A stretch of DNA of 64,000 nt from Coffea arabica (lineage: Eukaryota > Streptophyta > Magnoliopsida > Gentianales > Rubiaceae). The notes under the pieces were generated by a model. That model saw only the letters and a program-made list of their open reading frames with translations. It had not been told where the DNA came from and made no database searches. Positions 1-11,262 of this stretch are shown piece by piece. The stretch's first letter is position 1. Every line of letters starts with the position of its first letter. Position numbers and translations under genes: made by a program. The stretch is taken from the NCBI RefSeq assembly GCF_036785885.1, contig NC_092320.1, forward strand, positions 12,835,557 through 12,899,556, read 5' to 3'.

Positions 1-440
1 AAAGGCCTTCTGATTTTTCCCCTCAGACCACACAACATATCCTTTAGGCCCAACTGTTTCGCAGTATGGGCTTCATATGTTGAATGCACAGAAGCTGCAA
101 CTGAAAACATCAGAACAACACACAAGAAAGCCCATTCCACGAATTTGAAAGCGAGGATAAATCGCAGATCTTTGAGAAATGGTTTGTATAAGGCCAGATC
201 AGAATCCGTGAATGAACCATTTTTGGGCAGGGGCATGGAGTTGGCCACAAAGCTCGATAACACAGGTTCTAAAACAAGATGATCGGCAAATTTCATCAGG
301 GAATAGTAGGAAAACATGATGAAGGTGATAAAAAGCACGAGCCTCCCATTTTTTACGGTGACCTTGAAGGCTTCCTTTAGCAAAGAAGGCTGGTATTCTC
401 TCTTGATGTACAGCACTACTCTATTCAACTTTTTCTCCAT
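1..440 (-). CDS. Multipass membrane protein, copy 1 of tandem family (partial, cut by window edge)
   Basis: An open reading frame of 146 codons starts at the ATG at 440 and runs off the left edge of the window, so only the N-terminal part is seen. It begins MEKKLNRVVLYIKRE, then has a short KNGRLVLF motif followed by a hydrophobic stretch and a second membrane segment ending SVAASVHSTYEAH. It aligns well with the broken copy at 4.3-5.3 kb (same IKRE.QPS and VKNGRL motifs) and more loosely with the three copies further right, which carry LLPKNGKL at the same place. A TATA-like box lies at 488-494 on the same strand. Plant proteins of this type, the group to which Arabidopsis At4g19950 seems to belong, have no established biochemical role. 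The family link is from recall and is moderate at best; the ORF itself is clear. Confidence 0.72.
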   Translation of the reverse strand, partial: MEKKLNRVVLYIKREYQPSLLKEAFKVTVKNGRLVLFITFIMFSYYSLMKFADHLVLEPVLSSFVANSMPLPKNGSFTDSDLALYKPFLKDLRFILAFKFVEWAFLCVVLMFSVAASVHSTYEAHTAKQLGLKDMLCGLRGKIRRP

Positions 441-487
441 TGGTATTCCTTTGGGAGAGTTATGGGGATATCAGATGTGTGAAGCTG

Positions 488-494
488 TTTTATA
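488..494 (-). promoter_or_regulatory. TATA box of membrane-protein copy 1
   Basis: On the minus strand the sequence reads CTATAAAAC about 50 nt before the ATG at 440, a normal place for a plant TATA box with a short 5' UTR. Motif position only; no transcript evidence. Confidence 0.45.
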
Positions 495-1879
495 GAGGGA
501 TAATATGATTTTAAAGGATTCAATGTGTGACTATGGTAAAGCCTTCTTAACTAAGGTAAGCCTTTTCCGATCATAAACAAAGATAAGCCTTCTGTGGTAT
601 CAGTTACCATAGTTAAAGACTTTGTTCCCATCTATTTCTTGGAGAAAAAGCTCAGGTCAACGCTGGAATTTCCGGGAGATTTGTCCAACATTAATTTCAT
701 GGAAATTGATATGTTTGTCTTTTTTGGTCCACACGGCAGCGTTTGCCAAAGGCTGTCCGTTTCAGATTACATAATTAAACAACCTTATTTGGAGGCAACT
801 TGACTGGCTTGTAATTTGGTTTACATTTTTCTTTGAACGGAGCTTTCTAGATAACAAACTAAGAAATTGAAAACACAGTAATTAATATGATAGTGACCAA
901 TTCACAGATGATATGATACGCACAAATGACAAAACAGATCTGGGGACTGTTAATCCAAAGATGATTTTCGCGAGTAGACTTGACTCGTGGCCGTGTGTGC
1001 AATAACATGTTAAGAATCCTTTTAGGAATCATTTTGAGAAAATGAGTTAGTTTTACGTGTATGCTTTTGATTGGATATTCGTCTGAATTACACATGAGCA
1101 CGAATAAAATAAAATAAAAAATAATAAGCACAGCCAAGAAGACCATTAACATCTAGTTCATTGCTGAAAGTCACATAATATTACAATATTGAGTGCTCAA
1201 AGCTCAGTAAATTGCTCCTGTCTTTTTTTTTTCCAGACTTTTGAAATTAGTTAATTAAATCTAATCCCAGATTTAACATCAAAAGCCGATAACTCTTGAG
1301 GCAAATTTGGAGACTTAACTATCCAACCCCCCCAACCCCGAAGAAAATCAAAAAGTTAGTAGGGTAGTCTCTGCTAGGCCTTAAAGAAGAAGTGCTCCTG
1401 TTATTGACACATTCACAATTTGAAGATTAGTTGTTGGTTCCTGTTTGCACAGAAAAATCTAATAATTGACCGATTCAAGGGTATGTTTAGTAACAGTCAA
1501 ATGCACAACGAATGCAATTTCTTCTATTGATCTTTTCTTTTAGAAACGTTTGAATTCTCCGGTCCAATAGATCTGTAAACCTAATCCACATAGACAATGT
1601 ACACCATCCTTCATGGTAATTAAGTGGCCGTTCAAACGAAGGACAATCCTCCGGTGCCTTGGAAGCATCACTGTTTGAAGATGCAAGATTGCTGAAATAG
1701 CAAGATTATTTGTTTGGACATCACATTATTTGCAAAAAGTTACTTGTTTACATCCCCAACACGTTTTTCAATTAAATTTTTTTCTTCTCAATTAACCTCA
1801 TACATGACATCATAATAAATGGTAGGAGAGATTATAAGTTATTAAACCCAACCCGACAAGAAATTCGGCAAAAAGATTA

Positions 1880-2333
1880 AGTCAATGGATCACTGGTTGA
1901 ACCAGTGATCATTAATTTAATATTTATAAATATAAATAGTAATTTTAATATAAATAAAATATACAATAAAGTGTTTTTAGATACTAATAATTGCACTTAG
2001 AAAGATATATAATGAATATATAGAAATTAATAGGAGATTTAATTTCATTTTATTGTACTTTTATATAAATAAACAATATAGTCAAGTATAAAACAAAATT
2101 ATATCACTTGTTTTAAAAAATATAGCATAATTTTTTCATTATTTTACTTTTAGTTTAAAAAAAATAATTTTCTAGCACTCAAATATTGTCAGTCTAAAAT
2201 TAAAAGGATTAATTGTAAAATAAAAAAGTAAACAAGTTGATTAAAAAATATTTAATTATCAAATAAAAATTAAGCAAGTGGTAAAGTCTTATGCACATTT
2301 AAATGAAGATCCAATTTATGAATCTTATTAAAA

Positions 2334-2368
<35 letters not shown>

Positions 2369-2640
2369 AATTTACAATTGTAAAAAAATAAATGAATAAA
2401 CTGCGTAAATTGAAAATTGGATGGATTTCCAGTTGAGCCATTGGGTCAAATGGATTTATTCGTATTTGATCAGGTCAATTCTTTGTTCGGTCAAATTAGA
2501 GACTCGGTTCAATCTGATGCCTAGGTCATTGGACCAACCAGATCAATTGCCAGTTCGAGCTAGGTTTAATAACTACGATAAGAATTTAAGATCTCTAATT
2601 TATGAAATCTCAACCTCGACATTAGACTAAAGTCGCCTTG
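1880..2640. mobile_element. Possible decayed MITE with CCGGTT-like ends
   Basis: The left part carries the short inverted repeat ATCACTGGTTGAACCAGTGAT. The right part (2,420-2,600) has repeated CAGTTGAGCC, GGTTCAATC and GACCAACCAG motifs that recall the ends of the better preserved element at 57.1-58.6 kb. The interior is very AT-rich and has no ORF. I could not find clean terminal repeats or a target duplication, so the limits are approximate. Confidence 0.25.
2334..2369. repeat. (TG)n-(TA)n compound microsatellite
   Basis: A run of GTGTGT repeats passes directly into TATATA repeats. It is a simple compound dinucleotide repeat in intergenic DNA. Confidence 0.9.
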
Positions 2641-3627
2641 GCCTTATGACAAGATTATGCGTTGAAACTTTTACAAATTATTTTGCTCCATAATTTAAGG
2701 TTAAATTCTATTTTGGACTCTTAGTTTTGAAGAAATATTTTTGCCTTGTATTTTCTTGGGTACAGTGTTGATAATTTTGGTTGCAAAGAATGAGTTCCAA
2801 AGAAATTATACAAATTCTGCGTATTTTTTAAGAGTCCTCCTTGCCCACATATTTTTACGCGTGACATGTATGGTTACAATCACCTGATTAAGACGTTGGA
2901 TTAGCGGCATTGACATTTTGAACCAGTAGTGAATGCAGCAGCATTTGTCGTGATGACAGAAAATAGGACCATGCAGCCTGTCCGGAGAGGGAAAGTTTGA
3001 CCTGATCAAATAGAATTAGTATAAATATCGCACAAGTCACGATATGCACCTTGCACCGGCTTTTTGCAGTTTAACTGACGAATCAATCAACAAACAAATA
3101 CTAACCACCAGGCCACCACTGAGCCATTTAGGACTTGACAGGTTGGAGGCAAGGTTTAAATAAATAATAATAAGAAAATTACTTTTTACTTTTCTGTAAT
3201 ATGATACTTTACTACATATCTCTTGTGAATTAAAAATTTATATATAATTCTTTCATGATTTGAGTTAATGTATTACTATTAGTTTTTCCGTTAAAACTAT
3301 CGCAATTAGTAAAAAGTCAAAATCAAACTACTAAATTTACAAATATATCGTTTTATTAACTCTTTTTTTTTCTCCAAACATAAAAAAGAAAAAATTGAAA
3401 TAAAAAATAGATAAATAAGAACTAGAAAATACCATTAAAGTTTTGGTTTAAAAACCTATAATGATATATGTAGTCAAAAAATATTTGGAGTTTTTTGTTT
3501 CTTATTTATTTGTTTTATATTTCACTTCAATTTTGTTATTTTTTTATTTCCCTTTCATCTCTTTTGTATTTGGTGAAAATTAAGATTTTCTAAACCAAAG
3601 TATAAGTTTTCAAAATCATCTCTTCTC

Positions 3628-3631
<4 letters not shown>

Positions 3632-3675
<44 letters not shown>
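3632..3675. repeat. (GA)n microsatellite
   Basis: About 21 uninterrupted GA units lie in intergenic DNA, a length likely to be polymorphic between individuals. Confidence 0.92.
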
Positions 3676-3678
<3 letters not shown>

Positions 3679-4315
3679 TGTTTTCAAATATTAAAAGTGT
3701 GAATTTGCCAAGTTTATTAGTTTGACTTGACTTTGTACTTTTGACCGCTAGTTTTAATGAAAAAACTAGTAACGATATTTTAATCCAAATTATGAGCGAG
3801 TTATATATAGGTTTTTAAACCATAGAAGGGTTACGTGATAAAGTACCAAATCACATGAGGGTAAAAGGTAATTTACCCTAAAAAAAAGGCAAAAGATAAA
3901 GAAGAAAAAGCAAGAATTAAGAAAGGGGAGAAACATTATTGGTAATTTAGCTGCAAGATCCAAATGCGTTGCTTTCACTTAATCATGATTGTCAATCTGT
4001 CAATATTTTTTAATCTTTAAAAAAAAAAAAATTTCTCTGAGTTACTAATGCTCAAAGGACAATAAAATGAAAAGGCAAAAAGTAACGTTTAACTTTTGGA
4101 GAAAGGCAAGTTTATATGTTGCAGTGGAGATTGAACAAACTAGTAATTTGAAAGCACTAAGCAATACCGTACAGTGATTCCAGAAATGGATAAGAACTAC
4201 TGTTCTTTTTTTTTTTTTTTTTGGGTACGTTCACATGATGGCAACATCATTATTCAAACTGTGGTGACTAGTGAATACAAATTCATTGTTCATCCAAAAT
4301 GTTGCTGTAAATTTC

Positions 4316-5283
4316 CCACTAAAATTGGTCAATAGCAGAGACTGGAGCATACAGATTCGCCTCCACTGGCTGCCTCTTTTTGCATTCATGGTAGAACAGG
4401 GTGAACACCACAAATAAAGACAACTTCATCAAGCAAAATGAGCAAATCTTTGCAATTTTCATTGTCGATCCAACCAATTTCACTTGGTTAGCGGGCAAGA
4501 TAAAGAAGGTCAGACAGATTGCACCACTTGCAAACATCAAAAGCGTCATCAGATGATCAGAACACAACCCTGCAATCTTTTACCTTTCATGAGCTCGCTG
4601 GCTTTGTCTATTGCCTTTAGTCCAGACAAATTCTCTTCCATCACAGAAACCACAAGGCTCAGCATCCACAAAGCAGAGATGTAAATACAGTAGCACACAC
4701 CAAAAATTAGCAGCGTGCAGTCAAGAACAGTCAAGAGAGGACCTTCAGTCATCACTCCTGTTACTCCAATGAATATGAATAAGAGGGCTGCACTTGCCAA
4801 GATTATTAGAATCATCAGAAGGATTGTGATCCAAGGCCTTTTGAACCTTCCCCTAGTCCCCAATAACATGTCTTTCAAGCTTGAAACTTTTGCAGTATAA
4901 GCTTCATATGTTGAGTGAACAGAAGCTGCAAGCGAAAAGGTTAACAAGAGGCTCGAGAAGAACAATGCAACCAGTTCATAAGTGAGAAAATATTGAACAT
5001 CTTTGATAATGCCTTTGTATAAGATCGGCTCAGCTTTGCTAATTCTTACATCTGTGGGTACAAGCTTGGATTTGGCCACCATATCTGTTAATACAGGCGC
5101 CAGAAGTATATTATCAGCAAATCCCAACAGGGAGTAATAGGAGAACATGACAAATGTGATGAACAGCGCAAGCCTCCCATTTTTAATGGTAATCTTGATG
5201 CAATCCCTCAAAATTCCTAGGATGCCTCAGGAAGGTTGCACTTCTCTCTTGATAAAGGAGGCTAGAGTTTTTAGGTTCTCCAT
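4316..5283 (-). pseudogene. Membrane-protein family copy 2, broken by a stop and a frameshift
   Basis: The expected start is the ATG at 5283 (MENLKTLASFIKRE...). Codon 19 is TGA (5227-5229), where copy 1 reads on in frame. After the stop the same frame continues for about 200 codons with clear family features: KNGRLAL, several membrane segments and a VVSVMEENLSGLKAIDKASEL motif. At about 4,549-4,567 the frame then shifts by one. The rest of the C-terminal part (TLLMFASGAIC... to HECKKRQPVEA, stop near 4,319) is in another frame. A protein starting at an internal Met would lack the N-terminus and the last two membrane segments. Two independent lesions make a pseudogene the best reading. A TATA-like stretch lies near 5,323-5,330. 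Confidence 0.75.
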
Positions 5284-6318
5284 ATCTGATTTTTCATGGG
5301 AATGCCTTGGTGACATGTAAAGCATTTATAGTCGTCATCTTTGGTTTGTGTTTTGTAATGTTTGTCTCCGAGTAGGAGTTTGATCATTTCCAAGAGAAAT
5401 TCTGTCTGTCTTACTGATAATTCGAAGCAGCAAAATATCAGATTAATGGTAAAAATTGATTTAAAAATTTTACATGTTAGTTTGATGGGTTATCCAAAGC
5501 CAAAAGCTACTTGTCAAACAATAATGCTAATAAATACATGTCAAGGAGCATAACGTAAGAAGCTGAAAACAAAAGGAAGGTGGCAGAAAAATACTATCCA
5601 AAAAAATAATCCACGTTTTAGCTGTAAAAGATATTTTAATTTACTCTTTTTACAGGAGATTCATTAAATTAAAATAGAGTTGCTCTTTCAAAGTAAAGAA
5701 AGTGAAAGCATTAAAGCCTTTTTCCATAGTTCATAAGGAATGAGTTCCTGTGTTTTCATTCATCCAGCAAGTAGAAGCAACTCTTCTGGTTATAGCCTTC
5801 TGGAATTGTCCGTCCAATTTATTTCTTAAAAATTTTACCGCTCCTTAAATGTTGTCTTCAGCAATTTTCCTCTTCTTTTTTTTTTTTGACCTTTCTTGTT
5901 TTGGGGTGAATTTAGTTTCTCGGGAAAATGAGTTACGAGGGATATGCTTAAGTACCTAAACTGGCTTTTGCATCAAGAAATTGCACACGTCTACAGTTCT
6001 TAGACTTACCTGATGCAGCTATTTGAGTTATTTTCAATTTTACGGCTATTCCCCAAAGGTACATGTTATGCTAGTAGAGTCTATCCACAGTTGTCAGAAA
6101 AATGCAAAAAATGCGAGAAGTAGAACACTGAATGAATTTACTCACAGAAACAAAATACAACAGTTGACACTAAAGAAACTCGAAGGCTAGAGCTTATCCA
6201 GAGTAAGTTGTCTGAAAAAAGCAAAAATTTAATGCGAGAGGTAAAATACTGAATGAATTTACTCACTGAAACAAAATACAACATTTGACGCTCAAGAAAC
6301 TTGAGGTCCTCCTAACTC
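5284..6318. other. Intergenic spacer with a local tandem duplication
   Basis: No coding sequence is supported here. The right part holds an imperfect two-copy tandem repeat (listed separately). The rest is ordinary AT-rich spacer between copies 2 and 3 of the membrane-protein array. Confidence 0.6.
6092..6304. repeat. Two-copy tandem repeat, period about 115 bp
   Basis: The block with GTCAGAAAAATGCAAAAAA, GAATGAATTTACTCAC and AACAAAATACAACA occurs at about 6,095-6,185 and again, diverged, at about 6,208-6,304. It lies just 3' of membrane-protein copy 3 and may extend into its 3' UTR. Confidence 0.7.
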
Positions 6319-7267
6319 CTAACTCTGTGGTAATATATCGACGAATTGTGGTACAGTTGATACTTTACTGTAGCCGAAGGTCCCATGCATTTCAAGTTCT
6401 TCACCATGGTATTTTTTACAGTGGAAGTGCAGCACAGTGCATGTCATGACCAACTGGAACATCATTTGTAAACAAGACCAGTTCAACACAAGAAGCCAAA
6501 AAACTGTCATGTGATTATTCAACCATTTTTCACCTATTATGCTCCTGAATCCTTGAAATAGTGTCAAAGAGAGCAGACTGAACCCCAAATTTAAAATGAA
6601 ACCATGTAGCTTTTGTCCTTTGACCAGTTCCTCAGCTTTCTCTAAGGCCTTGATTCCATGACAATTTTCTTCAATCACAGAAATCACGAAGGCCATGAGC
6701 CAGACAACCGATGAGTAGAGACTAAAGATGCAGGCAACCCCACCAAGAAAGATTGCAAGTGGGAGGATAAAAGTCCCAGAAAACAATAACATCGGACTAG
6801 CAAGAGCTGAAACAAGGAAAAAATATCCCATTGCAAATAGTGCTGTAAAAAATCCTGTGACAAATGGCCGTTTCCACGTCCTTTCAATCTGAAGCCACAA
6901 TTCCTTCAAAGAGAAGGTCTTGCCACTATACAGTTATTTGTCGCTGATAGAATAACAATTGCAGTTTCAAGGAAAACTCTGATGATAAATGTAGAAAGAA
7001 CAAAAATAAACGTTGACAAGCATGATTAGCCGAAAATTTTCCATGATACCAGCAAAGATGTTGGAGCTGCTAGAGGAAAATGAGGATTGCCTGGCAAGCA
7101 TATCATCTGACAAAAATAGAGAAGGGAATCTGTAGATCAAGACAGAAGCAGAGAAGAGTATCAGGGAAAGTGTGGTGATCAACGCAACAAGGTTCCCATT
7201 TTTAGGAAGAAGTTTGATGGACTCCTCCAGAATATCAGCAACAGAACTTAGAACCTAGAGAAATCCA
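6319..7267 (-). pseudogene. Membrane-protein family copy 3, multiply frameshifted
   Basis: The C-terminal 196 codons (6,319-6,909) are open and carry the family signature VISVIEENCHGIKALEKAEELVKG and the tail CKKYHGEE. Upstream, the N-terminal half is in other frames. A MDF start at 7,267 runs into a TAA after six codons, while the frame with ESIKLLPKNGNLVAL is entered only by a frameshift. That frame stops near 6,967. A short stretch (FLETAIVILSATNN) is in a third frame before the sequence returns to the C-terminal frame at GKTFSLKELW. At least three frame changes relative to the intact copies 4 and 5 indicate a pseudogene rather than an intron, because all the intervening sequence is recognisably coding-like. 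Confidence 0.72.
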
Positions 7268-7533
7268 TCGCCTCCCTGGATATATTTTGTTGTTTGATTG
7301 TCTCTTGTACAAATTTTATTGCGTTGGGGTTGGGGGTGGGGAGGAAGTACCTGCTTAACAAAAAAGCAGTTTACGAGGCAATGAGCAGGAATCTCTCTGC
7401 ATATCTCAACTTCTGATTTATATAATAAAAACAAAATTAAGTACAAATGTACGAAGAACGCAAAATGCCTAAATTACAAGGACAATTACAACAACAATTG
7501 ATGGAAACTTCATTGCAGCCTTGCAAGTCTGAA

Positions 7534-8490
7534 TTATGGCATATCATCAGCAAGTGGCATAGAAGATATTTCAGCATACTCTTCTGCTGCTAGAAGATCA
7601 ATGGTCTCTTCACCATGGTTCTTTTTACACTCAAAATAGAGGACTGTGAACACCACAACATTTAACAACCTTAACAAACACGAGAAATTCACCAGAAACA
7701 ACCAAAAGAATGTCTCATTTGCCAACCATTTGTGTCCTCTAATAACCCTGAACCCTTGAAATAGAATCACAGATAGCACGGCAAATATCGTATTCAAAAT
7801 GCAACCCGGAATCGATTTTCCCTGGATGAGTTCTGTTGCTTTTTTCACTGCCTTAAACCCGTAACAATTTTCTTCCATCACTGAGATCACCATGCTCAAA
7901 GCCCAGAAGACCGATGTGTGTAAATAAATGATATTGTAGAAAACAATGCACGCTAAGTAAAAGGTAAAGAAGGCAACATGCCCAAAATACAAACTTCCAG
8001 GGCGAGCCAAAGAAAAAAGACAGTAAATGTAGCCCAAATCAAGACCTATGGTACCGTAAAATCCGACTATCAACGCCCTTTTCCAGGATCTCAGTACAAG
8101 TAAAATAAAATCCTTGGTGCTTAATGTCCTTTCAGTATATGAAATGGCAGACACCAGAATGGTTGAAATTATGGAGAAGAGGGAGATGATACAGTAGGCA
8201 AGAATCAAAGTAGCACCACCAACTTGCCAGAGGCCGAAATCTTCTTTGAGACGGGCGAGTATGGTCAAGAAATCAGCTCTATTGGTGCTGGTTAAAGGTA
8301 TTAAGGACTGCCTCATGAGCATGTCGCTTAACATTGATTTGCAGGAGAAATTGAAAACCAAGAAGAAGAGGGAGGAGAAAAGAAGAGCAGGTGTAATGGT
8401 TAATGCTATGAGCTTCCCATTTTTGGGGAGAAGTTTGATTGAGTCTCGCAAAACCACCGCAGCAGAAACAAAAGGCTCTAAAACTTTCAT
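7534..8490 (-). CDS. Multipass membrane protein, copy 4 (intact)
   Basis: A single uninterrupted frame encodes 318 residues from the ATG at 8490 (MKVLEPFVSAAVVL). An in-frame ATG at 8607 would add 39 residues. I prefer 8490 because similarity with copy 5 is strongest from there, although a few upstream residues (..REPAM/..RELAM) also match. Visible features are SIKLLPKNGKL at residues 17-27; about six hydrophobic segments near 28-49, 93-118, 140-162, 168-208, 226-250 and 260-287; the conserved VISVMEENCYGFKAVKKATEL at about 201-221; and a polar tail with CKKNHGEE near 288-295. There is no signal peptide. The protein is probably an integral membrane protein of the group that includes Arabidopsis At4g19950-type proteins, function unknown. 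It is 68% or so identical to copy 5 by eye. Confidence 0.85.
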   Translation of the reverse strand: MKVLEPFVSAAVVLRDSIKLLPKNGKLIALTITPALLFSSLFFLVFNFSCKSMLSDMLMRQSLIPLTSTNRADFLTILARLKEDFGLWQVGGATLILAYCIISLFSIISTILVSAISYTERTLSTKDFILLVLRSWKRALIVGFYGTIGLDLGYIYCLFSLARPGSLYFGHVAFFTFYLACIVFYNIIYLHTSVFWALSMVISVMEENCYGFKAVKKATELIQGKSIPGCILNTIFAVLSVILFQGFRVIRGHKWLANETFFWLFLVNFSCLLRLLNVVVFTVLYFECKKNHGEETIDLLAAEEYAEISSMPLADDMP

Positions 8491-8659
8491 TGCTAGCTCT
8501 CTTGAAGGTTTCAAGTTCTTTTGGGCAACTTGTAATTTGCTTTTTCTGTAAAAGTTGCACCAGATAGATGAGATATGTGAATTAAGTTGAACAAGTCCCC
8601 ACTCCATGGACGCTTGAGAGTTGGCACATGGCTTGATCCCGGAAAGGGCCAACACTCGC

Positions 8660-10227
8660 TTTCGTACTAAAAGTCCATGATACGAATTGAGAGAGCCTAG
8701 TCACGATAAAGAATAGAAGAATAGTAATCAGAATAAAAAAAGTCTTTAATTGCAAAGTATTTTACATGAAAAAAAGGAAAAATAAAAAAGGATTTCTGTC
8801 ACCTGGTCTACTCAGCCCACAATTGCTGACAATCTTAGGTTAAGATTTCGAACTTGCCCGAAGAGTTTTCTTTAATAAATGAGCGTGATGTAGTATATGT
8901 TGTAATTATTAGTTGCCGCATGCAGTTAAAGATTGTAGACAATAAGAACTTTTCCTGCAAATTCATATTGACTTGGCCTTATTTCTGTAGTATAGTTACA
9001 ATAGTAAAAAAGTGATTCTATTTTCCACCCTTCAACTATATTTAAATTTTCATTTTGATCCTTAAATTTTAAAGTAGGACGCGTGCCTCACATTAAGATA
9101 GTTAGAAACTAAAGTGAGAACCCAAGTATAATTGAAAAGCACTGAGCTAAGCTCAGTGGCCACCATCAGGGTAGGGGGTTCAAACTCCACCTGCAGCAAT
9201 AAAAATTCAAGGATGGCGTCATAGCACCTCCTTGATTTAGTCAGATCTACATACTTACTTGTCAGGAAAAAAAAAAAGTATAATTGAAAGGTGTCAAGTG
9301 AAATTAACCCTAGTAAAAAATTTTTCGTTCATAAGCCATTGAACACTTTTCAATAAATTAAACAAACTCTACTTCGTGATGCGATATCTAGAGGCTTTTT
9401 TTTTTTTTTTTGATGGTTTGGTTTACGCAATTGGTTTTGCTCAAGTTGAGGAGATTGAATTTTCTTAGAACTAAACAACGTACAAGAAAATGTGTCATTT
9501 TTCTACCGTCGCGGTTGAGCTTGAGGATTATGAATAATTACAAACACTATCCCAAAATCTATTTGTCAAGCTGAAAAGGCTATGTAGGCTTTCCTGTTTC
9601 CTGAAACAAGTACCACGTTAATTGAAAAGGATAACTGGACATATAGCAATAAATTCCATAGCAGATTGAATCAAAATGAGTGAAGCACAAGAAATAAACA
9701 AGGGCTTCCATAGTACAACAGCAGAGATGCAACATGTGAAATGTCAACAAAAAGCTTCTGCTTTTGGTCCTTTAATTGTATCTGCATCCTATCTTCATAG
9801 ATGTATCTAGTAGTCAAGAAACATATAATAAGCAGTCGGCAATGTTATGGCCATGACATGGTCAGCAGGCACCTGACTAAAGATATTTTATTTGCTGTGT
9901 TTCTTACGGTATACTCAGCGGTCAAGGCAGAAACAGTCATAATTGTTGACATATTTTAAATCAAGCAACATTGGAAAATTTATTTAGTAGATTTAGAAAT
10001 ATATTTTTTTATTTGGTAACCATGTTAATAGAAACCAGTTACCAAGCAAGGAGCAGAACTTTCTGTCCTCAACTACTTAATTGCATCATAAAAGCAAGGA
10101 AATGTAAAAATCAACAAGGGATGTCTAAATGACAAAGATAATATCTGACATAAAATTACAACAACAGCAGATGAAATCTAGGTTGCAATTCATCTAGTTG
10201 CAAGTCTTGTTCATGTCATGCTTGTAT
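8660..10227. other. Intergenic spacer, contains one SINE
   Basis: Apart from the SINE at 9,140-9,275 I see no gene. It has AT-rich spacer sequence and a poly-T run near 9,396-9,411. Confidence 0.6.
9140..9275 (+). mobile_element. tRNA-derived SINE with target-site duplication
   Basis: The body starts with an A-box-like AGCTCAGTGG, followed by a B-box-like GGTTCAAACTCC, and ends in a run of A. The left flank 9,124-9,139 (AAGTATAATTGAAAAG) is repeated, one A shorter, at 9,276-9,290. A 15-16 bp direct repeat flanking a short Pol-III-like body with a poly(A) tail is the hallmark of LINE-driven SINE insertion. The distance between the two boxes is short, so the promoter may be decayed. Confidence 0.78.
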
Positions 10228-11187
10228 TTATGGCATACCAACATCAGCAAGAGGCGTGGAAGATATTTTAGTATACTCAACTTCCCCTTGTAGTTCAATC
10301 TCTTCACCATGGTTCTTCTTGCACTGGAAATATAGGACCGTATACCCCACAAATTGTAAGAGTCTTAATAAACGCGAGACATTCACAAGAAACAATCCGA
10401 AAATTGTCTGATTCACTAGCCATTTGTGCCCTCTAATAATCCTGAATCCTTGAAATACAACCACAGAGAGCAGAGCAAACATCATATTCAGAACGAATCC
10501 CTGAATCTTCATTCCCTGAATCAGATCCCCCGCTTTTCCCAGTGCCTGAATCCCGTAACAATCTTCTTCAATCACCGAAGTCACTATGCCCAAAATCCAG
10601 GGGATCGATAAGTACAGATAAACGATCGAGGCAGCAATTCCCACCAAGTACATGGTGAAGAAGACCTCCTCCATGGAATTACTAAAGAACATCATGACAG
10701 GGCTAGCCACAAACAGAACCAAAAATACATAGCCAATATCAAGAAGAGTTGTGTAAAACCCAGTGATCAACGGCCTTTTCCAGGATCTAAGTACTAGGAG
10801 AGCGAAATCCTTGCTGCTTAATGTCCTCTCAGTATGCGAAATGGTGGATACTAGAACTGTTGCAATTATCGACAGGAGGGAGATGATACAGTAGCCAAGA
10901 ATGAAAGTAAGATCAACAACCAGCATAAGGCCGAAATCTTCTTTGAGATGGGCGAGAATGCTGGAGAATTCTGCGCTGTTGGCGCTGGTAAGAGGTAACA
11001 TAGACTCCCTCATGAGCATATCGCGAAGTAATGATTTGTAGGAGAAGTTGAAAACCAAGAAGAAGAGGGAGGAAAAGAGGAGAGTTGGTACAATTGTTAA
11101 GGCTACGAGCTTCCCATTCTTCGGAAGAAGTTTAATTGACTCTTGCAAAACCATCACAGCAGCACCAATTGGCTGTAAAAACTCCAT
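10228..11187 (-). CDS. Multipass membrane protein, copy 5 (intact)
   Basis: This ORF of 319 residues from the ATG at 11187 (MEFLQPIGAAVMVL) is the first-transcribed copy of the array. An in-frame ATG at 11256 is an alternative that adds 23 residues. Features follow copy 4: SIKLLPKNGKL at 17-27, about six membrane segments, the TSVIEEDCYGIQALGKAGDL motif at about 203-222, GFRIIRGHKWL near 247-257 and the tail CKKNHGEE at 289-296. No catalytic motif is visible. With three of five copies decayed, copies 4 and 5 are the candidates for remaining function. The role, probably at an inner membrane, is unknown. Confidence 0.85.
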   Translation of the reverse strand: MEFLQPIGAAVMVLQESIKLLPKNGKLVALTIVPTLLFSSLFFLVFNFSYKSLLRDMLMRESMLPLTSANSAEFSSILAHLKEDFGLMLVVDLTFILGYCIISLLSIIATVLVSTISHTERTLSSKDFALLVLRSWKRPLITGFYTTLLDIGYVFLVLFVASPVMMFFSNSMEEVFFTMYLVGIAASIVYLYLSIPWILGIVTSVIEEDCYGIQALGKAGDLIQGMKIQGFVLNMMFALLSVVVFQGFRIIRGHKWLVNQTIFGLFLVNVSRLLRLLQFVGYTVLYFQCKKNHGEEIELQGEVEYTKISSTPLADVGMP

Positions 11188-11262
11188 TGCTGGTTCTCTT
11201 CCAAGGACTAAATTTTCTTGACAAACTCTGCTTAGCTTTTGTGACTTGCAAGACATAAACAA

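Larger units (their letters stand above)
500..4230. other. AT-rich intergenic region with microsatellites, no gene seen
   Basis: I see no convincing coding sequence in this 3.7 kb. It holds homopolymer runs and two microsatellites (listed separately). At about 1,880-2,640 lies a block that starts and ends with short GGTTGAACCAG-like and GGTTCAATC-like motifs and may be a decayed MITE. The stretch between the motifs is almost pure A/T. Confidence 0.6.

Noticed and set aside
594..803. 69-codon ORF upstream of membrane-protein copy 1
   Set aside because: It has no homologue that I recognise, no family in the window and no splice context; chance ORF.
8491..8655. Longer N-terminus for membrane-protein copy 4 (373 residues)
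   Set aside because: The upstream-most start would be GTG, and similarity to the other copies begins in earnest at the ATG at 8490. An ATG at 8607 remains possible and is mentioned in the entry.
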